From a virus: 36,057 nucleotides of DNA. The DNA lies in IMG/VR virus record IMGVR_UViG_3300046714_000323, positions 1 through 36,057 of that record; one strand, 5' to 3'. Position numbers and translations under genes: made by a program. The notes beneath the pieces were generated by a model. The model was given only the letters and a program-made list of their open reading frames with translations. It was not told the DNA's origin and ran no database searches. Every line of letters begins with the position of its first letter. The stretch's first letter is position 1. Positions 22,291-30,273 of this stretch are shown in pieces.

Positions 22291-23337
22291 ATGTTATCAA
22301 ACCAGACTTATAACTACAATACCCCCCCAGCTCATATTTCCGGCTTGCTACAAGATATAGCGATACCCCAGCCTAATACCACAACATCTAAGATAGTAAA
22401 CAAAAACAGTATCGACTATTCACTTAAGAATGCCATCGAGAAAGAGCTTAATGCCATCATTAAGGCTAAGGGATACAAGGGTAGCCGAGCTCTTATCATC
22501 AAACAGATTGGTTATCGCCTGGACAAAGACATGACGTCGGGCGTGGGGCAAAAGAAGCTTGCCTTTGTGACCGGCTATTCCGTCAAAACAATAGAACGTT
22601 CCTATGTTCAATATGCAGCTGATGGCTTGCTCCTTTACGAGCGCGAGGGTAAGTGGCAGGAGCGTAGGCCGAACAAAACTACTATGTTATGTTTACAACA
22701 TTTGTTGCCGCTCGTAACAGACAAAATGTCTGATGATATAAATAATCTTACTAATCTGAGAGATCTAAACAATAACATAACATATGAAGAACATGTCAGT
22801 CTTTTTAATAACTTACAGAAAGAGAAGATCCAAACCCAAGTTCCTACCGAGAAACCGAAACCCTTAGGCACACATATATCGCAAAGCGCTCTAGGAGGTC
22901 CTGGGAGAAACGATGAGTTACTCAGGGTCTGTCTGGCCTGGTTGCTAACAGACGCCCAAACCAAGTACGTTATTACTCGTATGGCAGATAAATCAATTGT
23001 GAACCAAGCATACTATCTCTCGGCTTTATGCCGAGGCTTGAAGGAGGGAACCTGGAATATGAGCACACGAGAAGATCTCGGTTATACAAAAACAACTGGC
23101 ACAGGAAAGCCGCATCAGTCTGAGGCACCAAAACCAAAAGTCAGTCCTGAGAAACGACAAGAAATTCATGATTGGGCTGAGAAGAAAGCTTATGACCGCG
23201 CCAAAGAATTAGGCAAGACTCGCTCAGATACTGACTACGAGCAAATGAGGAACTTCGACTCATTCATCACAAGCGAAACTCTCAATTTCGAAAAACAGGC
23301 TTTTCTCAAAATTCACATGAGGGAGATTGGCAAATGA
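22291..23337 (+). CDS. Putative replication initiator (helix-turn-helix)
   Basis: A 348-residue protein. Residues about 44-130 look like a winged helix: a helix (LKNAIEKELNAIIKAKG), then KKLAFVTGYSVKTIERSYVQ (helix-turn-helix, about 88-107), and a wing (LLLYEREGKWQERR). The middle is a low-complexity linker; the C-terminal third is helical and charged (KRQEIHDWAEKKAYDRAKELG). This layout resembles initiator proteins of phages and plasmids (lambda O or RepA-like winged helix at the N-terminus). Position next to a dyad-rich gap and upstream of parA supports the role. A plain transcription regulator remains possible. The ribosome site is weak. Confidence 0.62.
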   Translation: MLSNQTYNYNTPPAHISGLLQDIAIPQPNTTTSKIVNKNSIDYSLKNAIEKELNAIIKAKGYKGSRALIIKQIGYRLDKDMTSGVGQKKLAFVTGYSVKTIERSYVQYAADGLLLYEREGKWQERRPNKTTMLCLQHLLPLVTDKMSDDINNLTNLRDLNNNITYEEHVSLFNNLQKEKIQTQVPTEKPKPLGTHISQSALGGPGRNDELLRVCLAWLLTDAQTKYVITRMADKSIVNQAYYLSALCRGLKEGTWNMSTREDLGYTKTTGTGKPHQSEAPKPKVSPEKRQEIHDWAEKKAYDRAKELGKTRSDTDYEQMRNFDSFITSETLNFEKQAFLKIHMREIGK

Positions 23338-23537
23338 ATGAGTGTTATATAACTAATAAAGTTCGTGAATTGTTCCATGTGAAACCTAATGACAGGACTT
23401 TGAGATTGCTTGAGAACGAAAAGAAGGTCGAAGAGATTATGGACGCTCTACACTTTGAAATTCGAACCTCAACCGAGCTTCTGGAAAGGAAGATTATGAG
23501 ATTGCTCAGTTTACATATGCATGAGTATTTATCGTAA
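23334..23537 (+). CDS. Small helical protein coupled to rep
   Basis: A 67-residue charged helical protein (DRTLRLLENEKKVEEIMDAL). It overlaps the rep stop by ATGA, so it is made with Rep. Helicase-loader or copy-control roles are possible from position, but no motif supports either. Confidence 0.6.
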   Translation: MNECYITNKVRELFHVKPNDRTLRLLENEKKVEEIMDALHFEIRTSTELLERKIMRLLSLHMHEYLS

Positions 23538-23546
23538 GGAGGCATC

Positions 23547-23741
23547 ATGGGAACCTTGGCTGTTATTGGGATATGTGTTCTGTTAGCGCTCGTGGGAGTC
23601 GCAAGCGTGAAAGTATTAGGTCCTAACAATGAAGTGGAACAAGTAACAGAGGAAATCATCGAGGAAGAAGGTGAGACGCTGTTGTTCAATCTTCATGACC
23701 AAAGGGTTGATTCCACTCAACCAAACAAAGACAATGATTAA
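23547..23741 (+). CDS. Small single-pass membrane protein
   Basis: A 64-residue protein with an N-terminal hydrophobic segment (2-23, GTLAVIGICVLLALVGVASV) and an acidic C-terminal part (EEIIEEEGE). AAGGAGGCATC is a strong ribosome site. There is no cleavage-type signal end, so it is likely anchored. Holin-like and exclusion roles are both open. Confidence 0.62.
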   Translation: MGTLAVIGICVLLALVGVASVKVLGPNNEVEQVTEEIIEEEGETLLFNLHDQRVDSTQPNKDND

Positions 23742-23834
23742 GCCCAAGGACGTCCGTCTGTATGGGCATTTTGCCGCTCGGAGCCCTGTAAGATGTGGAT
23801 GGATATAAACGAGCGGTCAATTTTAGGAGGGTTC
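23742..23834. promoter_or_regulatory. Dyad-rich gap before par operon (centromere/operator candidate)
   Basis: A 93-base gap holds GGACGTCC (23748-23755), flanked by GCCC (23742-23745) and GGGC (23764-23767), and a long inverted repeat CCGCTCG (23774-23780) with CGAGCGG (23810-23816) that extends by TTG/CAA past one bulged base. It lies just before a two-gene lead into parA. ParA-ParG type systems bind the partner protein upstream of the operon, so this is the natural place for a parS-like site. It could also be an attenuator stem. Confidence 0.45.
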
Positions 23835-23978
23835 ATGAATCCAGAAGACAATCCCATCCTTGAGGATGAGGACGCAGTTTATGCGCTAAGGTATTTGATA
23901 TCTTGCGGGTATGAAGTTGAGCTAGTAGAGCAAGCATTTATTTATATCGACAAACATGGAGAATGGAAGGAAGAATGA
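23835..23978 (+). CDS. 47-residue protein leading the par operon
   Basis: The ORF starts MNPEDNPILEDEDAVYALRY and is acidic and helical. The ATG at 23835 is preferred over an in-frame ATG at 23793 because TTTTAGGAGGG lies directly before it. Its stop overlaps the parA start by ATGA. Function unknown; its position makes it part of the partition transcript. Confidence 0.6.
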   Translation: MNPEDNPILEDEDAVYALRYLISCGYEVELVEQAFIYIDKHGEWKEE

Positions 23979-24634
23979 AAATAATCTCGTTAGTTAACTC
24001 TAAAGGTGGGGTAGGAAAAACGACCCTGTGTATTAACTTGGCCAGACAGATGCAAATGCATATTTGCGCAAAAGAGCAAAAGCCGAAAGATGCAAAAGTG
24101 CTTCTTGTCGATGCCGATCCACAAGGGTCTATAAGGGATTGGCATGATGCAGGTGGTCACGTCTTAATTGACATGGTCTCGCTGGACAGGAAGAGCGCCA
24201 TAATCCAACTTCGGGATATGAACATGGATTATGATTTTGTTTTTATCGATACGCCTGGAAAGGTGGATGAGATTATGTGCTCAGCCATCGCCGTAAGCGA
24301 CTTAGTGCTCATACCTGTCCAACCTTCACCCTATGACATTTGGGCAAGTATGGACACCATTGAGCTTGTCAAAAACCGTCAGGCGATAGCAAATGATAAG
24401 CCGGAATGTCGTTTTGTGCTCAATCGATGTATCCCAAACACCATCATAGCATCAGATGTAAAAGCGCATATGCATAAAAGCGCTTTTAAGCATTTACAGA
24501 CAAGCATCTCCAATAGAGTGATTTTTGCCGAGTCAGCACAGCGAGGATGCACGATATTTGAATCAGGCAATGAGCTGGCTATTAGCTCTATCAAGTCATT
24601 AGGTGATGAGATGAGAGAGGTGTTGTATGTCTAA
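23975..24634 (+). CDS. parA: ParA-family partition ATPase
   Basis: A 219-residue ATPase of the ParA/MinD family. The deviant Walker A motif KGGVGKTT is at residues 10-17, with the signature Lys10; the second motif DADPQGS is at 46-52; Walker B-like FVFIDTPG is at 88-95, and PVQPSPYDIW at about 113-122 fits the family. It lacks an N-terminal DNA-binding domain, as in the short type Ib ParA (ParF) proteins that move plasmids over the nucleoid. The ATG at 23975 follows GGAAGGAAGA and begins the conserved strand; the upstream frame adds only four residues. It overlaps the partner gene by eight bases. Confidence 0.9.
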   Translation: MKIISLVNSKGGVGKTTLCINLARQMQMHICAKEQKPKDAKVLLVDADPQGSIRDWHDAGGHVLIDMVSLDRKSAIIQLRDMNMDYDFVFIDTPGKVDEIMCSAIAVSDLVLIPVQPSPYDIWASMDTIELVKNRQAIANDKPECRFVLNRCIPNTIIASDVKAHMHKSAFKHLQTSISNRVIFAESAQRGCTIFESGNELAISSIKSLGDEMREVLYV

Positions 24635-24848
24635 TCCATTGGATAGAAAACGAGGTCCATCAACTCATAGTGGAATGCTCGCAGCTAAACGAGAAGTTCT
24701 CAAGCCCAAAAAAATCAAAGCCAGCGTCATCTTCAATGTCTCGACTCATCGGATGATTAAGGCTATGGTTTCAACTCAGGGTGGCACTATCTCTGACTTA
24801 ATGGAAGAGCTAGCTTATAACTATCTCAAAGAACATGGAAAGGTTTGA
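24627..24848 (+). CDS. ParG-like ribbon-helix-helix partner of ParA
   Basis: A 73-residue protein. The basic N-terminal half (LDRKRGPSTHSGMLAAKR) looks unstructured; then a strand (KIKASVIFNVS, about 29-39) and two helices (THRMIKAMVS and TISDLMEELAYNYLKEHG) give the ribbon-helix-helix fold. Length, flexible basic N-terminus and position directly after a short ParA match ParG and Omega, the centromere-binding partners. It is expected to bind near 23742-23834, stimulate ATP use by ParA and repress the operon. The identity of the binding site is inference. Confidence 0.78.
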   Translation: MSNPLDRKRGPSTHSGMLAAKREVLKPKKIKASVIFNVSTHRMIKAMVSTQGGTISDLMEELAYNYLKEHGKV

Positions 24849-24946
24849 TGGATGGATTTGAATTAGGATTTGCGGCGAGGCTCATGATTACGATCATGGG
24901 CTTCATCATTGGTTACTTTGTTTTTCGATATTACCAAAACAAATGA
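24848..24946 (+). CDS. 32-residue single-pass membrane peptide
   Basis: The ORF MDGFELGFAARLMITIMGFI and on is one hydrophobic segment with a charged C-terminus (FRYYQNK). It overlaps both neighbours (TGATG at the start, ATGA at the end), which supports translation. Its small size and topology leave holin, exclusion or regulatory peptide as options. Confidence 0.55.
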   Translation: MDGFELGFAARLMITIMGFIIGYFVFRYYQNK

Positions 24947-25182
24947 AATATCTCCTCGTTTGGTCATTCATGATCAACTCCAGCTGGATTACAGGTAGCG
25001 CGACTTTCCCATCCCTTGAACAATGTTTAGAAGCTAAAGAAATCATCCTTCAATATGAAGTCGTGAACAAAAAAGCATATATTGAGTGTAGGCTGGTCGA
25101 GGCTAAAGACGACAGAATCTATACTCGATTCACTGCGAGGTTTTTTAAGAAAGATATGGAAAGACAAATAACTAAGGGGTAG
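24943..25182 (+). CDS. Small protein with hydrophobic N-terminus
   Basis: A 79-residue protein with a hydrophobic start (MKYLLVWSFMINSSWITGSA) that could be a signal peptide or anchor. The rest (TFPSLEQCLEAKEIILQYEV, then KKAYIECRLVEA) has two Cys in the spacing (about 27 residues) seen in small secreted phage and prophage proteins with one disulphide. Its periplasmic location is inferred. Confidence 0.6.
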   Translation: MKYLLVWSFMINSSWITGSATFPSLEQCLEAKEIILQYEVVNKKAYIECRLVEAKDDRIYTRFTARFFKKDMERQITKG

Positions 25183-25184
25183 GG

Positions 25185-25418
25185 ATGCGTGATTACAGAC
25201 TTAAGACAGATTACCTTCATCTCAGAATCACAGAAATGCTCGAGCTATGTGAAGAAAGTGAAGATTGTTTTGTGAAGTTCTTTCACAATCGCTTATCAAG
25301 TATGTACGACGAAGTTACTGAAACATATGAAGAACAGATATCTTCTTTAGAACGGAAAATCCTCGAGCTCGAGAAAGAGCTCATCTTTGCTAATCTGCCA
25401 GCAGAGCAACACAGATAG
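25185..25418 (+). CDS. Small coiled-coil protein
   Basis: A 77-residue, highly charged and helical protein with a heptad pattern in the C-terminal half (YEEQISSLERKILELEKEL). It is the last rightward early gene and starts two bases after its neighbour, with AAGGGGTAGGG before the ATG. No family is recognised. Confidence 0.6.
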   Translation: MRDYRLKTDYLHLRITEMLELCEESEDCFVKFFHNRLSSMYDEVTETYEEQISSLERKILELEKELIFANLPAEQHR

Positions 25419-25578
25419 CTTCCCATTCTTCCTCTTCTTTACGAATCAAATCCCGATAACCCTCCAAGAAATATTTGTTCGCTTCCTCAGGCTGAAGTTT
25501 GTACCGCTGCATAATCTTCAGAGCCAAATATGGATCTTGTCGTCGTGCACACATTCTCAGAAGCTTAGCTGCATTCAT
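25390..25578 (-). CDS. Possible small convergent gene
   Basis: A 62-residue frame starting MNAAKLLRMCARRQDPYLAL and helical with an acidic stretch (LIRKEEEEWEAICVA). Its amino acid make-up looks protein-like, and the plus-strand frames over it are poorer. It overlaps the tail end of the gene at 25185 by 29 bases and has no clear ribosome site, so it is a possible rather than a sure gene. Confidence 0.4.
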   Translation of the reverse strand: MNAAKLLRMCARRQDPYLALKIMQRYKLQPEEANKYFLEGYRDLIRKEEEEWEAICVALLAD

Positions 25579-25934
25579 GGCGGAATTCTCAGTAAGAAGG
25601 GCGTTCTATCATAGACTTTTCACTAAGGTTTTAAAGGTCTCGAATTCGACACCTTTAGATGCATAAGAGCAAAAGAGCTTAAGCGTCTATGAGCTTATAT
25701 GGATTTGCTCCAGTCGGTGATATTTTGTAACCATCTGCCCTAACATGTTTTAAATAAAAAATCTAGGGACAAAAATCAGCACTTTTTTGGCAATATTTCA
25801 CCCTTGACTTTTCATTGATATGCCATTGCGATAACAAAGAAATAAAAATAACTCATAAGTATTGTTTATCTATTGACCATGTGCTAGCGTGAACAGAGGG
25901 TAATTACATCAATTCCACTTAGAGGGTTATAACC
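25579..25934. promoter_or_regulatory. 356-base gap before late block (late promoter region)
   Basis: No gene is visible. The stretch has a 24-base near-perfect palindrome (25633-25656), then AT-rich DNA from about 25730. Promoter-like parts include TTGACT near 25805 and TTGTTT (about 25864) with TAGCGT 17 bases on and TG before the -10. Neither is strong, so late transcription may need an activator. This is where late transcription must begin. Confidence 0.45.
25633..25656. repeat. 24-bp near-perfect palindrome
   Basis: Eleven of twelve pairs match around the centre GAATTC; only 25639 and 25650 (C and C) do not pair. The outer arms read AAAGGT and ACCTTT. It is followed at 25669-25700 by direct copies of GAGCTTA. 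It is a candidate binding site for a dimeric regulator of the late block, or a partition or replication site. Confidence 0.6.
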
Positions 25935-26117
25935 ATGTCAGAAGTTAAAGATTACACATCAGGCGAAAAAGGCGAATACACCCATTACAATGGCGTGCCT
26001 TCTTTTTATGGCAAAATTGTTGATGAACAATGCCGCGAGCAACCAGATTATTGCAATCCTGGCGAACCTGGCGGTGCTATGCAGGGTGAACATCGCAATA
26101 CCCAGAAAGGTCCCTAA
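25935..26117 (+). CDS. Small protein before terminase
   Basis: A 60-residue polar protein without a hydrophobic core (SEVKDYTSGEKGEYTHYNG, then QPDYCNPGEPGGAMQG), with two Cys. It is first in the late block. GAGGGTTATAACC precedes the ATG. It is followed by a small stem (GTCCC 26110-26114 with GGGAC 26122-26126) over its stop codon. No family is recognised. Confidence 0.6.
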   Translation: MSEVKDYTSGEKGEYTHYNGVPSFYGKIVDEQCREQPDYCNPGEPGGAMQGEHRNTQKGP

Positions 26118-26134
26118 ATTTGGGACTATAAAAC

Positions 26135-26485
26135 ATGGCTAAGGCTGGAAAACCCGAGCACAAGCCAACGAGTGAGACCAGGGCAGAAGTATCTGCTCTG
26201 GTTGCTTTTGGTATTAAACAAGAGCATATCGCAAGAAGATTGCGTATTTCTGATGAAACACTCAGGAAGTACTATGAGCATGAATTAGAAACTGGCTTGT
26301 CTAATATGATAGGCGAAGTTGCAAATGCTCTATATAGAAAAGGCGTTGAAGAAGGTGATACAACAGCGCTAATTTTTATATTGAAAACTCGTGGCAGATG
26401 GCGCGAGAAAGATCCAGAAGACAATAGACAAGCCTTGTCTATAATTGAGCAATTTTTAGAAAAAATCCCACAACCACCAAAGTGA
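26135..26485 (+). CDS. Terminase small subunit
   Basis: A 116-residue protein. An N-terminal helix-turn-helix (EVSALVAFGIKQEHIARRLR, then ISDETLRKYYEHEL, about 17-52) would recognise the packaging site; the middle (ANALYRKGVEEGDTTALIFI) and LKTRGRWREKDP complete a pattern common in small terminases of proteobacterial phages. It lies three bases before the large subunit. It is expected to form a ring that selects phage DNA and loads the motor. The ribosome site is poor; a hairpin sits just upstream. Confidence 0.85.
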   Translation: MAKAGKPEHKPTSETRAEVSALVAFGIKQEHIARRLRISDETLRKYYEHELETGLSNMIGEVANALYRKGVEEGDTTALIFILKTRGRWREKDPEDNRQALSIIEQFLEKIPQPPK

Positions 26486-26488
26486 GCC

Positions 26489-28018
26489 ATGAGCGAAGAG
26501 AAGCTAATATCAGTATTGCAGTCGCTACCTCTTTTCGCTCAGGGCTTCCTAAACATTCGTTCCAAATCTGGACAAATCAAACATTTTGAACTTAACCGAG
26601 CCCAGCTCTATTTACATAGTCGTTTAGAAGAGCAATTAGAAAAAGCAGGAAAAGTTCGAGCTTTAATATTAAAAGGTAGGCAACAAGGATGTAGTACCTA
26701 TGTGCAGGCTCGCTACTTCCATAAAGTCATTACTCAGCGCGGTAAAAAGGCGTTTATCCTTACGCATGAGGCTGAGGCAACTAAAAATCTGTTTGATATG
26801 GCAAAACGCTATTATGAGAGTTTACCTGAGGGTCTCGCCCCAAAGTCCGATGCTTCTAACGCTAAAGAGCTTAATTTTAGGTCACTTAATAGCGGATATA
26901 GTGTGGGCACTGCCGGCAATAAAGCGGTCGGACGCTCTCAAACTATACAGCTTATGCATGCTTCGGAAGCTGCTTATTATCCCCATGCTGAGGAGCATGC
27001 CAAGGGGATATTACAGGCGGTTTCAAATGAGGCTGGAACGGAAATTATAATTGAATCGACAGCTAACGGGATTGGTAATTACTTTTACAATCTTTGGATG
27101 GGTGCAATCTCAGGCCAGTCAGATTTTCAGGCGATATTCATTCCTTGGTATTGGCAAACAGAATACACGGCACATCCAAGAGAGAATGATACGGTCAGTC
27201 TTACAGACGAAGAACAAACTTTGTTGGAAACTTACAAGCATGATGGCTTAACCACAGAGCATTTATACTGGCGTAGACGTAAATTATTAGAATTCAGCAA
27301 TGACTTTGAAACAGCGCGTGAATTATTTAGTGTAGAATATCCAATGACTGCGCTAGACGCCTTCAGAAACCCTGTTGCAGATAGATTTATTAAGGCCGAG
27401 CTTGTTAATAGAGCAAGGAAGCACAAAGTTGATAGTTCATCCCCTCTGGTTATCGGAATCGACCCGGCGATTTCTGACCATGATAGAACAGCGATTATCC
27501 GACGTAAGGGACGAGTCGCTTATAACCTTGAGACGCATTTTAATCTTAATACAATGGAGCTTGTTGGCGCTATTCGCCGCATCATTGATAAAGAGCGCCC
27601 TGCAAAAGTTTGCATAGATTGCATTGGAATCGGGGCTGGGATCGTCGACAGATTATTAGAGATTGGTTATGAAGTGGTTGAGGGTATTAACGTCGCTCGC
27701 AGTGCTAATGATAAAGATAAATTTAGGAACCTTAGAGCCGAACTTTGGCATGACATGCGTGAATGGATGGCTCAAGACTCGCCCATACAAATACCAGATT
27801 CAGATGAACTCTTGGGTGACTTAACGTCGCTCGGATATAAGTTTGACAGCTCAGGTAGGCTTCAAATAGAATCTAAAGATGAATTACGCAAAAGGGGCAT
27901 GAAGTCGCCTGATACAGCAGATGCCTTAGCGCTTACATTTTCCGTAGGTGATTTCTTAAATCAAAGCGGATACGTTTCTAACAGAATCGATTCAAGGGCA
28001 CAAGGCATGTTCTTATAA
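26489..28018 (+). CDS. Terminase large subunit
   Basis: A 509-residue packaging motor with ATPase and nuclease parts. The ATP site is deviant: KGRQQGCST at residues 62-70 has Cys where the classical Walker A has Lys. The Walker B region is MHASEAA at 156-162 with Glu160 as likely catalytic residue. The nuclease has acidic residues Asp325 (VIGIDPAISD), Asp377 (VCIDCIG) and Asp475/Asp478 (SPDTADAL), an RNase H-like arrangement. P22 gp2 is 499 residues, close in size. It cuts concatemers and drives DNA into the prohead through the portal encoded next. Confidence 0.93.
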   Translation: MSEEKLISVLQSLPLFAQGFLNIRSKSGQIKHFELNRAQLYLHSRLEEQLEKAGKVRALILKGRQQGCSTYVQARYFHKVITQRGKKAFILTHEAEATKNLFDMAKRYYESLPEGLAPKSDASNAKELNFRSLNSGYSVGTAGNKAVGRSQTIQLMHASEAAYYPHAEEHAKGILQAVSNEAGTEIIIESTANGIGNYFYNLWMGAISGQSDFQAIFIPWYWQTEYTAHPRENDTVSLTDEEQTLLETYKHDGLTTEHLYWRRRKLLEFSNDFETARELFSVEYPMTALDAFRNPVADRFIKAELVNRARKHKVDSSSPLVIGIDPAISDHDRTAIIRRKGRVAYNLETHFNLNTMELVGAIRRIIDKERPAKVCIDCIGIGAGIVDRLLEIGYEVVEGINVARSANDKDKFRNLRAELWHDMREWMAQDSPIQIPDSDELLGDLTSLGYKFDSSGRLQIESKDELRKRGMKSPDTADALALTFSVGDFLNQSGYVSNRIDSRAQGMFL

Positions 28019-28029
28019 GGAAATTCATC

Positions 28030-30273
28030 ATGGTCAAAAAAGCAGAGAAAACAGCACAACAAGCAAGATTAGCCGTAGAAAAATGGCGAGAATATTTTAA
28101 ATACAATATCGACCAATACCATCAGATGCATAGTTTCGTATTAGGGCGACAATGGGAAGATGAAGAAGAGGATATGCTTGTTAAGACTTTCAACAAAGTT
28201 CCTCTCCAATTCAACAAACTTGCCACATTGGTTAACACATTGCTTGGCGAACAACAGCAAAACACACCTCAGCTTGAGGTCGTTCCATTAACCAATTGTG
28301 ATGAAGAAACTGCCGAAATCAGGCAAATGATTGTTAAAGACACCATGCTTTCAACTGATGCTAAGACTGTCTATCAAGTTGCAGCAGCACAAGCATTTGT
28401 TGGTGGCTATGGTGTATTCGTCGTTGATACGGATTACACCCATGATAAAAGCTTTGAGCAGGATATTGTTTATAGGCATTTGAAAGATGCAACACGCGCC
28501 TATTGGGATATAGGTTCAGAAGATGTAAATAAAACTGACGGTATGCGAGCTGGTTATGTTTCTCGAATGACTCGTAAAAAATTCCGACAGGTCTACGGTA
28601 AAAAGGTTGAGCAAGAAATCTCGGCTGTCCATGGCATAACAGCCACCACAGAAGAAATTGCTTTAGCAGTTCAGCCATCAGGCGCTGGCAGTGACGATCC
28701 TTTCACTTGGTTTGATGATAACTCCATCACTATCGTAGATGATTATGCTCGAACCTTCGTACGAGATACGCTATACAAGCTCTCAAATGGCAAGACTCTC
28801 AATCAGCTTGAAATGGACGAGTTAATCGTACAGTCTCGTGAATTCTCCCGTCAGCTTCAAGAACAGCAGTTTGCAATGGGTGAAATGGCTGGAATTGATG
28901 AAATGATGGGTATGCCAATGCAGGCAGAAGCTGTCATGGAAGTAGCCGAAACTGAAGATGAACTCGAGCAACCCGAAATTGAAACGCTTTACGATGAAGG
29001 TATGCCGGTTCGAATAGAAGAGCAAAGACCATCTAAGCGCTCTAAAATCATGCATAGAAAGATTGCTGGCGATTACATCCTTGAAGAAAGTGAATTTCCT
29101 GCTGAAGACTTGCCCGTCATATTCGTTGACCAAAATAGTTATTATGACAAAAGCGGCAAACAAGTCTGTAGGCCATTTGTAATCGATGCTATTGACGCTC
29201 AGCGTTATTTAAACTATCTCGGCACGCAATCAGCCTATATCCTCAAAATATCACGCTATGACCAGTTTATGGGCTCTAAAAAGAACGTTCAAAGCTTAGA
29301 CACTCAAAGGGACTGGAAAGACCCCCAAAACGTTAAGGGAATGATAGCTTATGATGAATCCCCTAGTGGCGCTAAGCCTGAGCAATTACGACCACCCGAA
29401 TTATCCGCTAGTCTTATGCAGCAATATCAGCGAGCAATCGACGACATGTATACGAGTACTGGCCTATATCCGACTAGAATGGGGCAGCAGGGTAATGAAA
29501 TTTCGGGAGCGGCTATCGATGCCAGGACGCGTCAAGGAAGTTATTCCACCTATGTTGCATTCAACTCCATTAACCGTGCAATAACGGCTGGCGGGGTTAT
29601 CGTTAATCAAATGATACCAAGAGTCTATGACTCAGAACGTGTTGTAAGTTTAATGACGCCTGACAAGGGGAGACAAAACATAATTGTCAACCAACAGATG
29701 GACGAGTACGGGTCACGCATCAAGAATGACCTATCAAAGGGATCGTTTGAGGTTCGATTGCAAGCTGGTCCCTCATACGAAGGGCAAAAAGCACAAGCAC
29801 TTGAATCGCTTAATATGGTCCTGCAGGCTAACCCGCAACTCCTTAACCTTTTCGCAGATTTATACGCAGAAAACTTGCCGCTTGTTAATACGATTGAGAT
29901 TAAGAATCGCCTTAAAACAATCGTTCCGCCTGAAATACTCCAAGCTGGAAAAACTGGAGAAATGCCAAAAGAGCAGCAAAAAATAGACCCAGCAGCTCAG
30001 GCAGCTATGGCAGAAGCACAATTCAAACAGCAGCAGATTGAAATCAAAAAACAAGAATTACAAATGAAGATGCAGGAGCATCAATCTAAAACTGAAATGG
30101 AACGTATCAAGCTTGAAATGGAGAGGCTTGAAATCGCTGCCAAGTTAGAAGAGCAAAAGTTACGTTATATGGCGGAAATGGACAGAACTCATAGCGATAA
30201 TGCTATATCGCACGCTGACAACATAACGAAATTATTGATCAACAAGCAAAAAGAAAGGAAGCAATATGTCTGA
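28030..30273 (+). CDS. Portal protein, P22 gp1-like
   Basis: A 747-residue protein (P22 portal is 725) that forms the twelve-part ring at the head vertex. Features: N-terminal WREYFKYNIDQYHQMHSFVLG RQWEDEE-type helix, LNYLGTQSAYIL and QYQRAIDDMYTSTGLYPTRMG helices in the stem and crown region, and a long C-terminal coiled coil (about 640-745) rich in Gln, Glu and Lys, equal to the barrel of the P22 portal. An acidic insertion at about 290-335 (Met/Glu rich) is unusual. AAGGAAATTCATC precedes the ATG. It overlaps the scaffold gene by eight bases. Confidence 0.92.
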   Translation: MVKKAEKTAQQARLAVEKWREYFKYNIDQYHQMHSFVLGRQWEDEEEDMLVKTFNKVPLQFNKLATLVNTLLGEQQQNTPQLEVVPLTNCDEETAEIRQMIVKDTMLSTDAKTVYQVAAAQAFVGGYGVFVVDTDYTHDKSFEQDIVYRHLKDATRAYWDIGSEDVNKTDGMRAGYVSRMTRKKFRQVYGKKVEQEISAVHGITATTEEIALAVQPSGAGSDDPFTWFDDNSITIVDDYARTFVRDTLYKLSNGKTLNQLEMDELIVQSREFSRQLQEQQFAMGEMAGIDEMMGMPMQAEAVMEVAETEDELEQPEIETLYDEGMPVRIEEQRPSKRSKIMHRKIAGDYILEESEFPAEDLPVIFVDQNSYYDKSGKQVCRPFVIDAIDAQRYLNYLGTQSAYILKISRYDQFMGSKKNVQSLDTQRDWKDPQNVKGMIAYDESPSGAKPEQLRPPELSASLMQQYQRAIDDMYTSTGLYPTRMGQQGNEISGAAIDARTRQGSYSTYVAFNSINRAITAGGVIVNQMIPRVYDSERVVSLMTPDKGRQNIIVNQQMDEYGSRIKNDLSKGSFEVRLQAGPSYEGQKAQALESLNMVLQANPQLLNLFADLYAENLPLVNTIEIKNRLKTIVPPEILQAGKTGEMPKEQQKIDPAAQAAMAEAQFKQQQIEIKKQELQMKMQEHQSKTEMERIKLEMERLEIAAKLEEQKLRYMAEMDRTHSDNAISHADNITKLLINKQKERKQYV

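Noticed and set aside
22635-22964. Minus-strand frame of 109 codons
   Set aside because: Antisense to rep, serine and leucine rich shadow composition; no ribosome site.
25387-25614. Plus-strand frame of 75 codons
   Set aside because: Overlaps the end of the coiled-coil gene out of frame; composition (many Phe, Ile, Cys) is typical of a shadow of the minus-strand frame at 25390.
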